DNA of 64,000 nt from Larimichthys crocea (lineage: Eukaryota > Chordata > Actinopteri > Sciaenidae), in NCBI RefSeq assembly GCF_000972845.2, contig NC_040017.1, positions 20,966,742 to 21,030,741 of the forward strand, written 5' to 3'. Shown here piece by piece: positions 48,855-62,272 of the stretch. Within the stretch, counting starts at the first letter, position 1. Each line of letters opens with the position of its first letter. A program made the position numbers and the translations under genes. The notes under the pieces are model-generated. The model worked only from the letters and a program-made list of their open reading frames with translations. It was not told the DNA's origin and made no database searches.

Positions 48855-49188
48855 AAAAGCTTACGTGCCGTCCAGACGTTGCGATGACGTTGCACGCACG
48901 TCTTACGTCAACTCAAAATCGAAGTAGATTTCTCTCCAGGCGTACCCACTTCTTCTTTATTTTCTCGCATTAAAACATTTTGTACATACCTTCTTTAACA
49001 TGACGCGTTTGAAACCGCGGGAGCTCGCCGCCGTGACGGAGTATCTTTAACGGGGGGAACACCTCCTCGTTTACGGGATCGAAATCTACGCCTCTGCGGA
49101 GCTAGCGGTAGCATTCCTGCTAGCCCGTCGAGCTAGCTGTGTATTAGCACTTTAGCCTAGCTCGCTAAGCAGTGACAACTGACCAAAG
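48855..49188 (+). promoter_or_regulatory. samd4b: samd4b promoter and first non-coding exon
   Basis: A CpG-rich island follows the repeat array. CRE-type cores TGACGT (48885-48890) and TTACGTCA (48903-48910), plus several ACGT sites, lie upstream. The probable exon ends at the donor CAAAG|GTAAAC (49188/49189) and contains repeated GCTAGC/AGCTAG segments. It has no long frame and presumably splices to 51265. The exact start site is unknown. Confidence 0.6.
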
Positions 49189-49328
49189 GTAAACAACAAG
49201 CCCGCCTGAGTCCACTTCTTGTAAACTCACATAACTTTATCGAGTCAGCTACAGCCTGCTGTCGATTAAAACTGCGTTTCTAACCTCCCCTGTTTGCACC
49301 GCTAAGATTTTCTTTGCCGTGAAAGGGG

Positions 49329-49329
<1 letters not shown>

Positions 49330-49364
<35 letters not shown>
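49330..49364. repeat. (CAG)n microsatellite
   Basis: About eleven CAG triplets, followed by CAACAG, just inside the first intron of samd4b, about 140 bp past the donor. Not translated in any gene model. Confidence 0.95.
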
Positions 49365-49369
<5 letters not shown>

Positions 49370-49568
49370 CTTAGACGAACAACAGTAATGTTATAAATCC
49401 TGAATCCTCTCATCACTGAGAAGGCCGAACAAAGCCAGTGATGATGAGGGGAAACAAGGCTTTCTAAAGCACTGAATCACTATGAAGCAATTGTGTTGAA
49501 AATGGTTGTTTCGGAGCATTTTATACAGTCCGAAACGGCGACATCTGCTGGTCAGACAGACAGATAGA

Positions 49569-49775
49569 TATACTTTATTTATCCCAAGATGGGAAATTAC
49601 AGTGCAGCAGCAGCAGCATTACACACAGTGACACTAGACAACATAAGGATAAAAATATAAAGAAGAAACTATACATGATAAAATATCTAAATAGCAAATG
49701 TATTGTACAAAAGTGTATACAGCTGTTGATTTGGTGCAAAAGTAAGAAAGGAGAAATGTGCAGTGACTGTAGATT
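49569..49775 (-). mobile_element. Reverse-oriented retroelement end, copy 2
   Basis: Matches 19262-19500 closely (TACTTTATTTATCCCAAGAT, GGGAAATTACAGTGCAGCAG, ACAACATAAGGATAAAAATA). This copy has an expanded GCA run and a shortened middle. It lies in samd4b intron 1. Confidence 0.8.
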
Positions 49776-50016
49776 ATGACCTGAGTTTTTAGCTGTTATC
49801 ATACAGTGTGATGACATGTGTATCTGTCCCTTTATTAGCAGCTGTTTGGTGTTGATGGGTTTTAATCTGAGACCACGATCAGACAGTCATGACACAAGTG
49901 TTTTTTTTTCCTTTGTAGCTTTGGTTGCTGTGGTTTGCTTGTATTATTATAAGAATAGCTAAATACTGAAGCAGGCTGACAAGAATATCATGCATGCGTG
50001 TCTTACTCTTACAATA

Positions 50017-50198
50017 ATATTATTATTTGTATCCTGGTCACTTTCTTTGCAATATTTCTTACACTATGGTCACTTTACGTTACAATACTCTTTTTTTTAT
50101 TTTTTTTATATCATGTCACTTTTATCCTCGGTACTCGTCTGTTTTGAAGGTTGATTGTTTTTCAGGTTATAGATATTTCTGTCTGTTTTATTGTGTCT
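50017..50198 (+). repeat. Interspersed repeat, second copy of 12598-12783
   Basis: ATTATTATTTGTATCCTGGT, CACTTTCTTTGCAATATTTC and TTACACTATGGTCACTTTAC are nearly identical to 12601-12665. It lacks the pentanucleotide tail seen in the first copy. Confidence 0.8.
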
Positions 50199-50471
50199 AA
50201 ACCTCTCTGATGAGGCCTGTTTTTTTTGGGAGGGAGGGGGGTTAGTCACGTGATATTTGGTGAACTCAAAGCGAGTCATCGCCACATCTTGTTGTTGTGA
50301 TACTTCTTCTGCTCCGAAGTGTCCACAATGTGTCTTGTAGTCTGACCTCACTGAAACAAACCCCGCTATCCAATGCCAGGCCGGTGCCGGGTGTAATGTG
50401 TCAGCCCTGTTTCAACTTAATAAAGCCAGCAGGGATTATCACAACAACAGTCTGCTGACTGGAGCTTATAG

Positions 50472-50473
<2 letters not shown>

Positions 50474-50541
<68 letters not shown>
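50474..50541. repeat. (CA)n microsatellite
   Basis: Two CA blocks separated by CTCTCA, about 68 bp in all, in samd4b intron 1. The rest of 49780-51260 shows no further recognised feature. Confidence 0.95.
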
Positions 50542-50545
<4 letters not shown>

Positions 50546-51264
50546 TTGCTCTTGATTCAGAAATATATAGCTCATGGTGTTTACAGGTGGGTTAGTAGTT
50601 TTTAGCATGCAGCAGGCATGAAACTTAGTTTATCATAACTATTAAACACAGAGTGGCAACGACACTATTCTTTGCCCAGGAGCTTATTTCAGTGTTATGT
50701 ATTAAATAATAATCCAGCATTACTGAACTTGGACTCTTATCTTTATTGGCACGCCTTGTAAGAGTCGCTTGCGCCTTTATCGATATGAAATGACTCAAGT
50801 AGTATGAGCAAGATCGATACGAGTTAAGTTTATTATTAAAAGCTTACCTCGTATGACACCCCTTACAGTAAACGGCTCACACTCGAGTTTCTCAGGAATA
50901 TGATTGCAACATTTGTTGCAATATTTCTTATGATTTTGCACTGAAATATGCACACGTAGTCCATTTTGTAACTGTGGAAAAGTTCTAGAAGTCCAGTTTG
51001 ATGTCATTTTTCTTATCACTCCAGCAATTATTTGTGTATCATACAATGCATGCTTGTCCTTTGTGTGCCAATGATGTCTTATATATTATCCTGCTTACCT
51101 GCACGTCTCTGAAGCTGCTTCGTGAAAATCTTGATTGTTGATGGACTGTACTACGCCTGTGGGATGAATAGATGGACATAATCTGTCATTGTTCACTTGT
51201 TTAAATATGAAAGTGTGGTTGATTTATGTCATCTAAGATTTTTCTTTGTCTGTTGATTCAATAG

Positions 51265-51505
51265 GGCACGGATGATGTGATCCTGAACATGCCAGAGTGA
51301 AAACAAAAAAAGCTTTACCGCTTTGTGTCGTTACCAACTACAACTGAGACGCACTTTCAGCCTCACTTTATAAGAGACATCTTCCCAGTAATCCGCACGG
51401 CATCCCCCCGTCTGCAGTACCTTCTGCACCTGAACCATGTGAGGGCCCCTCGGTCCAGTCTGAGGGGATCCCAGGACTGTCGCAAATACGACCCCGCTGT
51501 GCGGG
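51265..51505 (+). other. samd4b: samd4b second 5' UTR exon with minimal uORFs
   Basis: The acceptor AATAG|GGCACGG lies at 51264/51265 and a plausible donor GCGGG|GTGAGA at 51505/51506; a 100-bp intron with a C/T-rich tract would join it to the coding exon at 51610. It holds a two-codon frame ATG ATG TGA (51272-51280) and a three-codon frame (51289-51300). The borders are inferred from splice motifs only. Confidence 0.5.
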
Positions 51506-51621
51506 GTGAGACTGATCCTGTCTGTGTCTGAGAGAACAGTCTCTTTTCAGTACCCCGCCCCCCCTCCCTCCCCTCTCCCCATCCACACACATTCCTGTTC
51601 TCCTTACAGAGGAGACACGCC

Positions 51622-54600
51622 ATGATGTTCCGAGACCAGGTAGGTATCCTCACAGATTGGTTCAAGGGCTGGAATGAGTGTGAACAGACGGTGGCACTGT
51701 TGTCCCTCTTGAAGAGGGTGTCGCGCACCCAAGCTCGCTTCTTACACATCTGCCTTGAACACTGGCTGGCAGACTGCACAGAGATCCACATCCTAGAAGC
51801 TGAGGCCAACAATGCAGGTAGCTGGGAGTTTGTTGAGTGTTTTCTTATATGATTATCTCTGTTTATCAAACACTTTTAGTCCCAGCTCTTCCTAAGTATG
51901 GAATAGGGCGTATATGAAACCGGTAATCAAAGATTAATTGCTGGTGCAATTCTCTGTTTGTCCTTTGTCATTAGCAATTGTCAGCCAGTGGCATCAGGAG
52001 CCAAAGGAGAAGGTTGTGTCCTTGCTGCTGTCCCATCTGCCTCTGCTGCAGCCGCGGAACAGCGAGGCCAAATGTGAGTACATGAAGCTGCTTCAGAAGG
52101 TGTTGAGTCACACTATCGAGAGTAGCCTGTTTGTGGAAGAAAGCAGACAGCTGCTCTCCTACGCTCTCATCCACCCTGCCACCACACTGGATGACCGCAC
52201 CTCTCTGGCCATGTGGCTAAACCACCTGGAGGAACACCTATCTAGTGGCTATGCACCCAGGGCCCCATCTAGCCCTTACCACCCGCGCCAGGGGTCAGAT
52301 GAATGGCCCAGCTCTGCTGAGGCTCTGGACCCTGGCCACGCCTGGCACGACAAGTCCCCTTCATCTAGCACGTCTCCCGCAGGCCAGAACGGACACATGC
52401 CTTTCCCAGGCGGGATGTCTTCTCCGATCAACAGCAATAACACAGGTAATGTTTGTGGGAGAGCAACACTGTTAACATTTCTTTAATTTCTTTCACAGGA
52501 ACTTCTGTCGTTCCTCATATATTAACCTCATATATTCTCTTTCCAGGTCTGGCTGGACAGATGCAGCCGAGCCCTCTAAAGAAGTCCATGTCCGTTATAC
52601 CTTCCAGTCCCCAGGCATGTGGCTCTGACTGGATTAGCCAGGATGACGCAGGGGGCAGACAGAACTTCATTTCAACAGATCACGCACCCCTTTCACCCCA
52701 GAGCAGCGTAGCCTCCTCAGGCAGCGAGCAGACAGAAGAACAGGGCAGCCGCAACACGTTCCAGGAGGATGGCAGTGGCATGAAAGGTCAGAGTTCATTA
52801 CCAAAATGAGCCAAGGGCGCCCTCGGCATTTGGCTCTGATAAAAGCCATACACAGCCAACAGCTGTGGTGATATAAGCTGAAATCTAACAATACCTTTTT
52901 TTTGTCCTTTTTGTTGTGTATTTGCTTTAGATGTTCCCGCATGGTTAAAGAGTCTCCGCCTTCATAAATATGCATCACTTTTCTCCCAGATGACCTACGA
53001 GGAGATGATGATTCTTACAGAGCAGCACCTGGAGTCGCAGGTTTTTAAGCTTCCCTTTTACATACGCTACGACCGGGCTTTGATTATTCCACCCTCCTTA
53101 TCAATTGTGAACATTACTGTCCTCAAACCTGATGATACATCAACTCTCAATGAGGCATGAAATTAAGCATCGCACCCCACAGTTATATCGAAGCAGTCAC
53201 ACATACAAATGTTGCGATTTTGCCTTCTGCCCCTTGGCTTTAATGAAACAAGTGGTGATTAGGTTTGTTATTTAGTAACTGTATACAATACCCAGTGTTC
53301 CCACAAGAAATGACTCGCCTGCTTGCTCATACCATCTTCTTCTTTTCTCCCTCTCCTCTTTTAGAACGTCACCAAAGGAGCACGGCATAAGATTGCTTTG
53401 AGTATCCAGAAACTGCGAGAGAGGCAGAGTGTGCTCAAGTCTTTAGAAAAGGTAATTCAGACGGGATGATTATGTTCTTCTTATGCAAAAAAACAAGTAT
53501 TTTGTCTTTACGCATTTCCACTCGTGCTGATCCAAAATGTGCTTGAGTGTGCGTGTTGTCATGCGACACTTGATTTAGTGTAATTGAGAAATTCCTGTTC
53601 TGCTTGTTGGCTCAAAAACAGACACAGACGAGGGCCAGTGAGGATTTTGTGTCTTCCGCAAAGATATTTCAATAAGGCTGATATTTGCTTTCCCTGAGGC
53701 TTAAATCCACATCTCTACAGCTACTCACAACATCTCCCTTAAACCCACGTACCTTCTGAAAGTTATACAGCATGCGACACTGATTTTGTCATCTCGTGGC
53801 AGGATATTTTGGAAGGGGGAAACCTGCGTAACGCCCTCCAAGAGCTGCAACAGATCATCATCACACCCATCAAGGCCTACAGCCCACCCAGTGCAGCACA
53901 GACTGCCCCGGACACAGCCACCACTCCGGAAACAGCCTCCTCTTCTGAAGCTACAAAAACAGGAGCAGACAAAGAGCCGGGCTCAGAGAGCTTCCAGTCC
54001 CACAACCCACCTCCCTGCGATGGAGACTCCCCAGCCACACCCATCTCAGACGGCGACATTGCTGGACAGTTCACCCGCGTCATGGGCAAAGGTAAGAGTG
54101 AGATGTTTTACTTACAGATGCTTGGTCCATGTCCACAGATCCAGATATACTCGATAGGCATAAATCTATAAACGCTGGCTTGTTGTGTTTCTTTCAGTGT
54201 GCACCCAGCTGCTTGTGTCAAGACCAGATGAGGAGAATATCAGCTGTTACCTTCAGCTCATTGAGAAGTGTCTGATACACGAGGTGAACCTGCATTCGAA
54301 CATATTAAAGTCATTAGTATGCATGCATTTGTGTGTTAGGTTTTTGTAAACACGCCTAATGCTGGTTTTACAACACACACACACACACAAAATATCAATA
54401 TTATGTTGAAATAAAGAAGAAAACTGTTAATGCTCTCTTGAAATCTGCCACCCTTTTTCTCTTTCTATGTGTCAGGCTTTCTCAGAAACTCACAAGAAAA
54501 GGCTGGTCTCCTGGAAGCAGCAGGTCCTGAAACTGCTCCGCCTGTTCCCTCGGAAAGCTATGCTGGACATGCCTGTGTACCGACAGAAAGGGTGAAGACT

Positions 54601-57600
54601 CTGCAAGCCCTCTCTTACCTTTGATCTCCCTCTTTAGCAGGGGAGATGTCACACCAGCTGAGTGTTACATTCCTCCTGCACTCTTCCCTACTGTTACTTT
54701 TACTTTGATTCTCTCTCCACTCCCTTCCCTTTTCTCTCTCTCTCTCTCTTTCACTCTCTCTTCCTCATTTAAATCAACAAGTATCATTTCATGTGAAGCA
54801 GCTTCAACAGTGAAACACACAGTTCTCTTAACTCTGAGTGACATATGTTCATTTTTTGTGTGTTTGTTTTCTTTTTACTCCAGCTGGACCTATGGGTCCA
54901 ACTCCCTCCCCACAGCAGGATCTGTGAGCGGAGGTGTAGCGCGGCGGGGCCAGAGGCAGTTCCAGATGACCCCCCGTGGACTCCCAGCCGGGCGCATGGG
55001 TCTTCTCAGTCCCAGCGGGATCGGGGGAGCATCTCCACGCCACACACTCACTAGTCCTGCGCTGGCAGGCCAGGGTAGACAAGTCAGTATTCCTGTCATT
55101 GGATGAGCATTTGAGCGGCAGTTTGTGCCATGTAGCTTGGCTGAAATTGGACAGTACGGTTTTTTGTGAGTTAAAGAAGAACGATAAATTAACCTGACTC
55201 TTTATATTTTTAGCCTCAAGAATTTTCAGCGCAGGTTTGTGTTGTCAGTTTTCTGTCTCCATTTACTATGTCTGAAAGTATTGACCCGCATGATGACGTG
55301 CTGACAGAATCATAATTGATTTTTGTAAACATTTGTCCCAACAGGAAAACGAGTAGGGAAAAAAACAGGAGAGTTTAGCAATTTAATCAATAATCGCAAG
55401 ACAGTACAAAGGGTTAGGGGGCATGGTGTTTTGATATGAATTGATCATGATCATCGCTCAAAGGGGATTCTATTGAATCACTTAGCTGAAACATAAGTGA
55501 ACCATGTCAGCCTCCCAGGATGAGTGGCATTTCCATAATGACAATTTGTGTTTTTCCCTCCGTAGAACCTGTGGTTTGCCAACCCTGGGGGCAGTAACAG
55601 CATGCCAAGTCAGAGTCGCAGCTCCGTGCAGCGGACCCACTCACTCCCTGTCCACACTTCCCCACAAACCATGCTCATGTTCCAGCAGCAAGGTATTGAA
55701 TGCGGTCAAGCCTCTCTTGTTCTTCATTGCCACAGTCTGTCCCTGTCCTTGTTTACCTTTTTTGATTTGCTGAATTTCAAATTCAAAATGTTACTTATAC
55801 CTGCCAGTCTCGCCTCGCTTAATCTCACATTAAAGTAAAGTTTAAAGTCAAATGATTGAGCTAAATTGAAAATGTTTAATGAGTGGAGTGGATGAATGGA
55901 GATTAGTTAGAAGTAGCAGATTTGACTGTGAGCAGCATAAGCTACACAATTTATGTAAAAAAAAAGAAAAAAAGAAAAAAGAATTACCTGTTTGGTCAGA
56001 TGCCAACACAGAGAGCTGTTCTCTCACTCTCTGTGTGCGCCAAGGACAAAATAACAAGATGGCTTAGCTGCATGTTGCAGTAAACAATCTGTCACCTCGT
56101 ACAATATACATAACCTTTTGGTTGCCTTGTTGCGCGTGCCAGATGCCACACACAGACATTGTAAATTCATCTGTAACGATCCTGCCATTTTTCAACGGAG
56201 TCATCATGAGACATTTCCATAACGGAGCGTTGTGTGTGTGAAACGCTTATAACTTAAACAGATGTATGAACCCGGCGACATTAGGTGCTCTGATACATTC
56301 TGAAATACAGTATAGAAAAACCAAAAACATGAGTAATACAGTATTTCTGTAGACCAAAAGACTGGACAGACATCATGTATTATACTTTTTTCATTTCAAA
56401 CTTAAGCCTTAAATCATGTGTGCATTACAGTGTGTGAACAGTATGTTCAGCTGTTATTAATACAGTGACAGCCAACGGCGGAGAAGCAATGTTATATTCT
56501 AACACCACGACTGCTTCATTGCGTCTTCTACATAAACCACACTTCAAGTTAGTAGACCTGACATGTCTGGCACCCACACGCCTCACCATGTACGTTGTGT
56601 CATCTCGGTGTTCGTTTCATTACGGCAGTATATAGAAGCAGACAGCAAACACTGGTAGAGGCAGGAGGGTATGACTTGCAACACAGGTCCTCAGCTGTAA
56701 AACCATCGTAGACTACTGTAACAGATTAAAGTAAACCAAGGGATCAAACGTGTACAAGTATAAAAGGGAACATAAAAGTGGACCATAAAATAGCTAAGAT
56801 ACTGTAAGTTTACATGCATTCAAAGATGTATTCCTCACTTTAGAGACAAAACAAAGGTATTAAACGCTTTATTTTTCGGGGTCACTCAAACATCGCTGGC
56901 CTGTGTACTTTGAAGCTCATTCACACCGTGTTCCCCAGATCAGTATTCCCATACATCATGTCAGTATCCTGTTCTGTTGAGACAGATTGCAGTTTTACGC
57001 CTCAAAACAAATCACATTCTTGATTATAAGCGAGCGAAACGTAAGCTGTGACTCGTGCTGCGAACACAGACAAACAGAACAGAGGATGGTGGAGGCGTTT
57101 CTCCTTTCACGAGGTACTTCACCTCACCAGTGTGTTCAGTCGGACTACGTTTACGTCACATTGCATCATGTTGTTGCATCAAGTGACCAGATGATGAAAG
57201 CATTTCCAAATAATTCCTCCTTCGCCCATTTTATTAAATTCATAACATCCCTTAAAGGTTCTCTCAAGTTCATTTTAATGATCAGATCTATTGTAAAACT
57301 GCATGTGGGTGCACTACTGCCATCAGTTTGATAGGTCAAACTCATCAATGACATACAGTCCACCAATGATGGTTAAACGTAACTGTACAAAGTGTGTACA
57401 GGCTACAGGCTGTAGTTTTTTGCAGTGTCAGCAGGCTTCAGTTGGATTAACGGCACATTCAACATGTTGAATCTTGTCTTGTTTGTTTGGCTAACAACAG
57501 AACTACTCGATGCATTTAGTATCAGTCGCCTGGTTCTTTAGATTATTCTTATATTATAAAGAATTATCTGTAACATAACAACTGTAATTTTTCAGCACAC

Positions 57601-58884
57601 GTGAACTGGGTATTTGTCTCTTATGTAAAGCACACTGATGGTGGCAATTGTTCTTTTCCAAGTGGCAAATCTGAAAAATAGAATTGCTTTTGTAACTTCA
57701 GAGTATGAAAAAAAACAAACTTCATGGCCATCCTGGCGGTAATATAAACCTTAATCTTCCCCCAAACTCAGATTTATTTTACTCTTTCCTTTAGAATGCC
57801 AAGTTCCAGGTGCTGACCTGGAGATCAACCCCACGCTGGAGTCACTGTGCCTCAGTATGACAGAGCATGCCTTAGGGGGTAAGTGTCCTCAGCAGCCTGG
57901 TACTAAAGAGGCCAGAGTCTGGCAGACCTCACACAACTACTAAACATTTCCTTATTTATATTACAACTATGCGACGAGAGGAAAGGATTTTGTGAACTGT
58001 TTTCTTACATCAGGGAACAGGAATGCACACAGAGTTGTTCTCACACAACTTCCCCCTATGCAAATGAAGATGAAGAAGTCTGTTGACTTTTAGAATTCAT
58101 TTTTCATTTGTGTTATTTGTTTATTAATATTTAATTGCATCTAAATTATACAATATCATTAGTCAACTCACAGTCGGGGCTGCGGAGAGAGGGGAGACGC
58201 AGACTACCTCTGAGCATCAGATGCTGTATTGGCATCAAACAAACTGAAGTCTCAGTAGCTCTGTGTTATTTTCACTGTATCCTGTGTGTTCTGTGGCTGA
58301 AAGGCGTCTCGGCTGCATGAATTATTTTATGTGTCACATGGAATTTAGTTTTCCTGCTCTTTCTCAGAGGCCGACACTGATGTCTTTTTTGTTTGCGTGT
58401 ACAGTCTGAAAGCATGTTTAACAATGCGTTCAGCCAAGTTCGTCTCTCTTTCTACAACCACAGCTGTGGCAGCTGCATGTTTTAAAGGAAGTACTTCCAA
58501 AGTAATTGTGAGGATCTTGTATGCACTTTGACCCGACTTGTAGAGGGAGCAACATCTATAAATCCATCTAATCCAGAATAAGTTCATTGCCTATTATATA
58601 ATGCATTTCCTCCTGGGATTATTAAAGTATTTCTGATTCTGATACTATAGAAGTGCATGAAGAGCCTGAAATGAATGCCAGAATTTATGGACACATTTTA
58701 AAAAGGCATCAGTAACTTTTTATGCCCCTGGGGGAAAGGAGGGAAAGGGAGTAGAAGTCTCCCACAGTGAACTGAGGATGAAATGTGAATGCTGCAGTAT
58801 ATTTTTTACGATTGTGAATGCCTTGAACCATATTTATTTCCAATCTCCTCCTCAGATGGAACAGACCGGACGTCAACAATATGA
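51622..58884 (+). CDS. samd4b: SAMD4B (Smaug2), SAM-domain RNA-binding translational repressor
   Basis: Smaug proteins bind CNGG-loop hairpins (SREs) in mRNAs through their SAM domain and recruit deadenylation and repression factors (family knowledge). Exons: 51622-51817, 51975-52445, 52547-52786, 52931-53040, 53365-53451, 53803-54091, 54198-54283, 54476-54591, 54884-55082, 55566-55692, 57795-57878, 58856-58884. They total 2034 nt and give 677 aa (human about 694). An N-terminal Smaug-similarity region ([32 protein letters not shown]) comes first, then a Ser/Pro-rich linker (~205-300). The SAM domain is ~303-370 ([30 protein letters not shown]) and the PHAT-like helical domain ~450-530 ([20 protein letters not shown]). 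The C-terminus [10 protein letters not shown] matches the SAMD4B form. The donor CAG|GTTTTT after exon 4 is weak. The 2.1-kb intron 10 (55693-57794) shows no other feature. Confidence 0.97.
58604..58645 (+). repeat. Retroelement tail fragment
   Basis: GCATTTCCTCCTGGGATTAT then TAAAGTATTTCTGATTCTGA, the common fish non-LTR 3' end, sits in the last samd4b intron. Confidence 0.55.
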
Positions 58885-61881
58885 AAAGAAGAAAGGAAAA
58901 ATACACTTCAGTTGAGGCCTGTTAAGTTCCTCATCACCCAGCACAAAGATATACGTATGCTTAAGAAAACCAGGCAAAGCAGTCACTACAAAATGACAAA
59001 AAAACTGTGTATATGTTCTCTAATATTTTTGTACTTTATTATATACAACTAAGTTTATTAAAAATGGAATACAGATGATTATTATATTGCAGGACAGAGG
59101 AAAACAAAAAAGAAAAAGAAGCAAACTGCTCCGTGTCACCTGCAGGACTGTGACATGATGTGCAGAGGCTCAGTTTGCCGTGGTCTGAGAGAAAAACGGT
59201 GGATTGGTGCTGTCTTAAAGGGGTTCTGCCCTATGAGTTACTCTTTGTTTTTTTCCGCCTGCCTTGGAGCAAGGCTTCCTTCCAGAACACACTGACAGAC
59301 ACAGCCCCTGTCCCCACTTATCGTGTAGATTCAGAAAATTTCCAGCCAGAAGTAAAGGCACTTTTACGAAATTATCTCTGAAATTGGCCCATGAATACAT
59401 TCACAGAGGTCCCACTTGCAGACAGGTGTTGATACACAGATACCAAACGCTTCCTAGCCACCTTGATTGTTCTGTAACTAGTGCTAGTGAGGGCTTGTGT
59501 TGGCTAAAAACTTAGACAGCTTTCCTTGGTTCTTTGTGTCCTCTCTAAAGAATATGTATTTGTGGCAAAGGCGAGAAATCGAGGAGCAAAAAGAATTGAC
59601 GAAAAGCTTGTAATTCAGCCGTAGGCATCCCCCCTTTGTCTCGGTTGTTTTCTCTGAACACATAATCAAAGTAGAAAGTGACTGTCCTCCTCTAAACGTC
59701 TACAAAGCCAAAGAGAAGGGTTGTGCGATTGTTAATTTGAGAAGGATATTTGTAGTGAAGTGCAACAGAAATGGTATACTTTTAAAGAAAAAAGAAAAGA
59801 AAAAAAGAACAGCAGTTCGATGAATTTATGCCAGCTGCAATTTGTCTGTTATTTTATGCCCTACTACATAAATGATGATGAATCTCATTTTGTGCCGAGG
59901 AATCCCCAGAGGGGTGAATAAGGGCTGGCGAGGTTTGTACTGTGCGAGAGCTGATTTGATATTGAATTGATAAAAGCGAAGGAGGCCTGAGTGTTTTCAA
60001 TTTACACTCTAATGCTGGGTGAGAAAACTAAATGAAACCCCGTCTCAACCCTCTGGCCCCCTTATGATTGGCTCTGGAAAATGAAGCTTGATCTTGTAAT
60101 AAATGCTCCGGAGCGCGGCGCCTCACCCTCGCAGTGCCCTCTTTTCCTCAAATGGCCAACGTGACGATTTGATGAATCATACTTTTCAAGGTGCTTGACG
60201 ATGTCCATATTTTCTGTTTGTGTCTCAATGTGTTTCAGTCTCAAAACCCTAACATTATCATGTGGTATCAGTGTTGAATCAAAAACTGTCTTATACAGCC
60301 TCTGTCTTTGAATGTGGCAGAGCGGAGGTGCATGTATGTGTAATATGGTCTTAACTTTTGGATCACTCTTGGTTGCATCATGAGGCAGGGATAACCATTC
60401 ACATTTTATTTCAGCAGAGCCATAGGAGGTCTCTCTAGTAAAGATGGTTATTTACAGATATCTTTTTCCAATTGTATTTTTTACTCTCCCTTGATATTGA
60501 TAACTTATGCTTATTTTCTATAATCGCATGTTTTGCCACACTAATACAGCACTGTTGTAGATAGAGGACATGATGGTTGATGGTGTCCAGTGTCACCAAC
60601 AGCTAGAGAGCAGAAATCTTGCAACTAATGTTGTATGTTTATATCGCCTAAATGTCACTGTTTACATCTCTCTGGGATAATTCCCGATTCATGTTATGTG
60701 ATGTCATGAATACTCCATTGTCTCACTATGTAACACACATTAAAGAACTGACGCCTTCTCGCACATGAGGTGGCCCGGGGTAGAGCCTGATAACAAAAGC
60801 CTTCTACCCTCCCTCCCAATCCACAGACTCCCCCCGTGAGTCTGGGTAGATTTCTCCAAGTGATATCTGTATGAGGCATGTAACGCCTGCTTTTCTGGTC
60901 ATGCGGTGACAAGAGAGAACAGCTTTCCTGGCCTTGTGATTGAACTGTTAGCTGTCATGTCCTGATAAAAAAAAAAAGAAAACTGTTCATGTGGTGCCTG
61001 AAAATGCACAGCTCCAGCATCCTCAGTATGTTGAATTTAATGGTCTTGAGTAGTATTCTAGTCATGGATTTCTTCAGAGCGGGCTCTCGGATAGATCTGA
61101 CTTACAAAAAAAAAGCAAAAAAAAAAAAAAAAAAGCATCACACTCATGCCCGCAAAGGACTTCTGTGAGTTAACAATGCTGACACCTTTAAGACTTGGCT
61201 CTCTTATTTTTAACCATTCACTATATTGTATATCAATAATTGTGTTATGTTACACATGGCTCAGATTGTCCTTTTCATAGCCTCTAGCTTTTTGGACAGC
61301 CTACGTATTACCGCCAACAGACACAGAGGTACAATGCAGCAGATTTTTTTTCTGCAAGTGTCTGTGCATAGTGAGGATGCAGCAGGGGGAGATGACGACG
61401 CTTATCTGAGCCACAGATTATGTGATTATGAGTAAACTGAACACTAATAACAGGCCAAGGAATATGTTTACTCCATGTTTACATTCCAGTGATGCGTGAA
61501 ATGAGTTTGGGGCAATGCACTTCATAAGTTCAGCCTTGTGTATTTTCACACACCAAGCATCCACTAGGAGGTACAGAGCCTGTGTCATACGGAGACTTTA
61601 TATACCAAGTGGTCCAGAGATCATTGTTGATGTCCCTTTGCCAGGCTTAATAATTGAATTAATACAGCCAGCTGTAGGCTACATTGCATATATATATTGT
61701 CTTGTACAATTTATATTTAATTCTGATGACTCCCCCTCTAAGACATTTTCTAATATTTTAATGAACTTTTTTTTTTGTTTTTTTTTGTTTGGGCATCCCA
61801 TGCTTACTCTACTTTTTTACTGTCACTCATAATGTGTGAATGGTCTGAAGTGCAAGCATCCGTCGGATCATTGACAGTCCA

Positions 61882-61887
61882 AATAAA
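61882..61887 (+). terminator. samd4b: samd4b poly(A) signal 1
   Basis: AATAAA in CCAAATAAAAGAGG within block B, followed by a T-rich and GTCTGTGCTTGTGTCT stretch that resembles a GU-rich downstream element. Confidence 0.6.
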
Positions 61888-62272
61888 AGAGGTTCAGTTC
61901 TTTTGCAACTTCACTCGTGGTCTGTGCTTGTGTCTTTTTTTTTTCAGCCATAGGCATCCCCCTTTTTGTCCTTGTTTTCTCTGAACACATAATCAAAGTA
62001 GAAAGTGACTGTCCTCCTCTAAACGTCTACAAAAGCCAAAGAGAAGGGTTGATATTTGTAGTGAAGTGCAACAGAAATGGTATACTTTAAAAAAAATAAT
62101 AATAACAGCAGTTTGATGAATTTATGCCAGCTGCAATTTGTGGGAGACACTTTCTAATATTTAAATGAACCTTTTTTTTTGTTTGTTTGGCATCCCATGC
62201 TTACTTTACTTTACTCTCATAATGTGTGAATGGTCTGAAGTGTGAATCATCCGTCGGATCATTGACAGTCCA

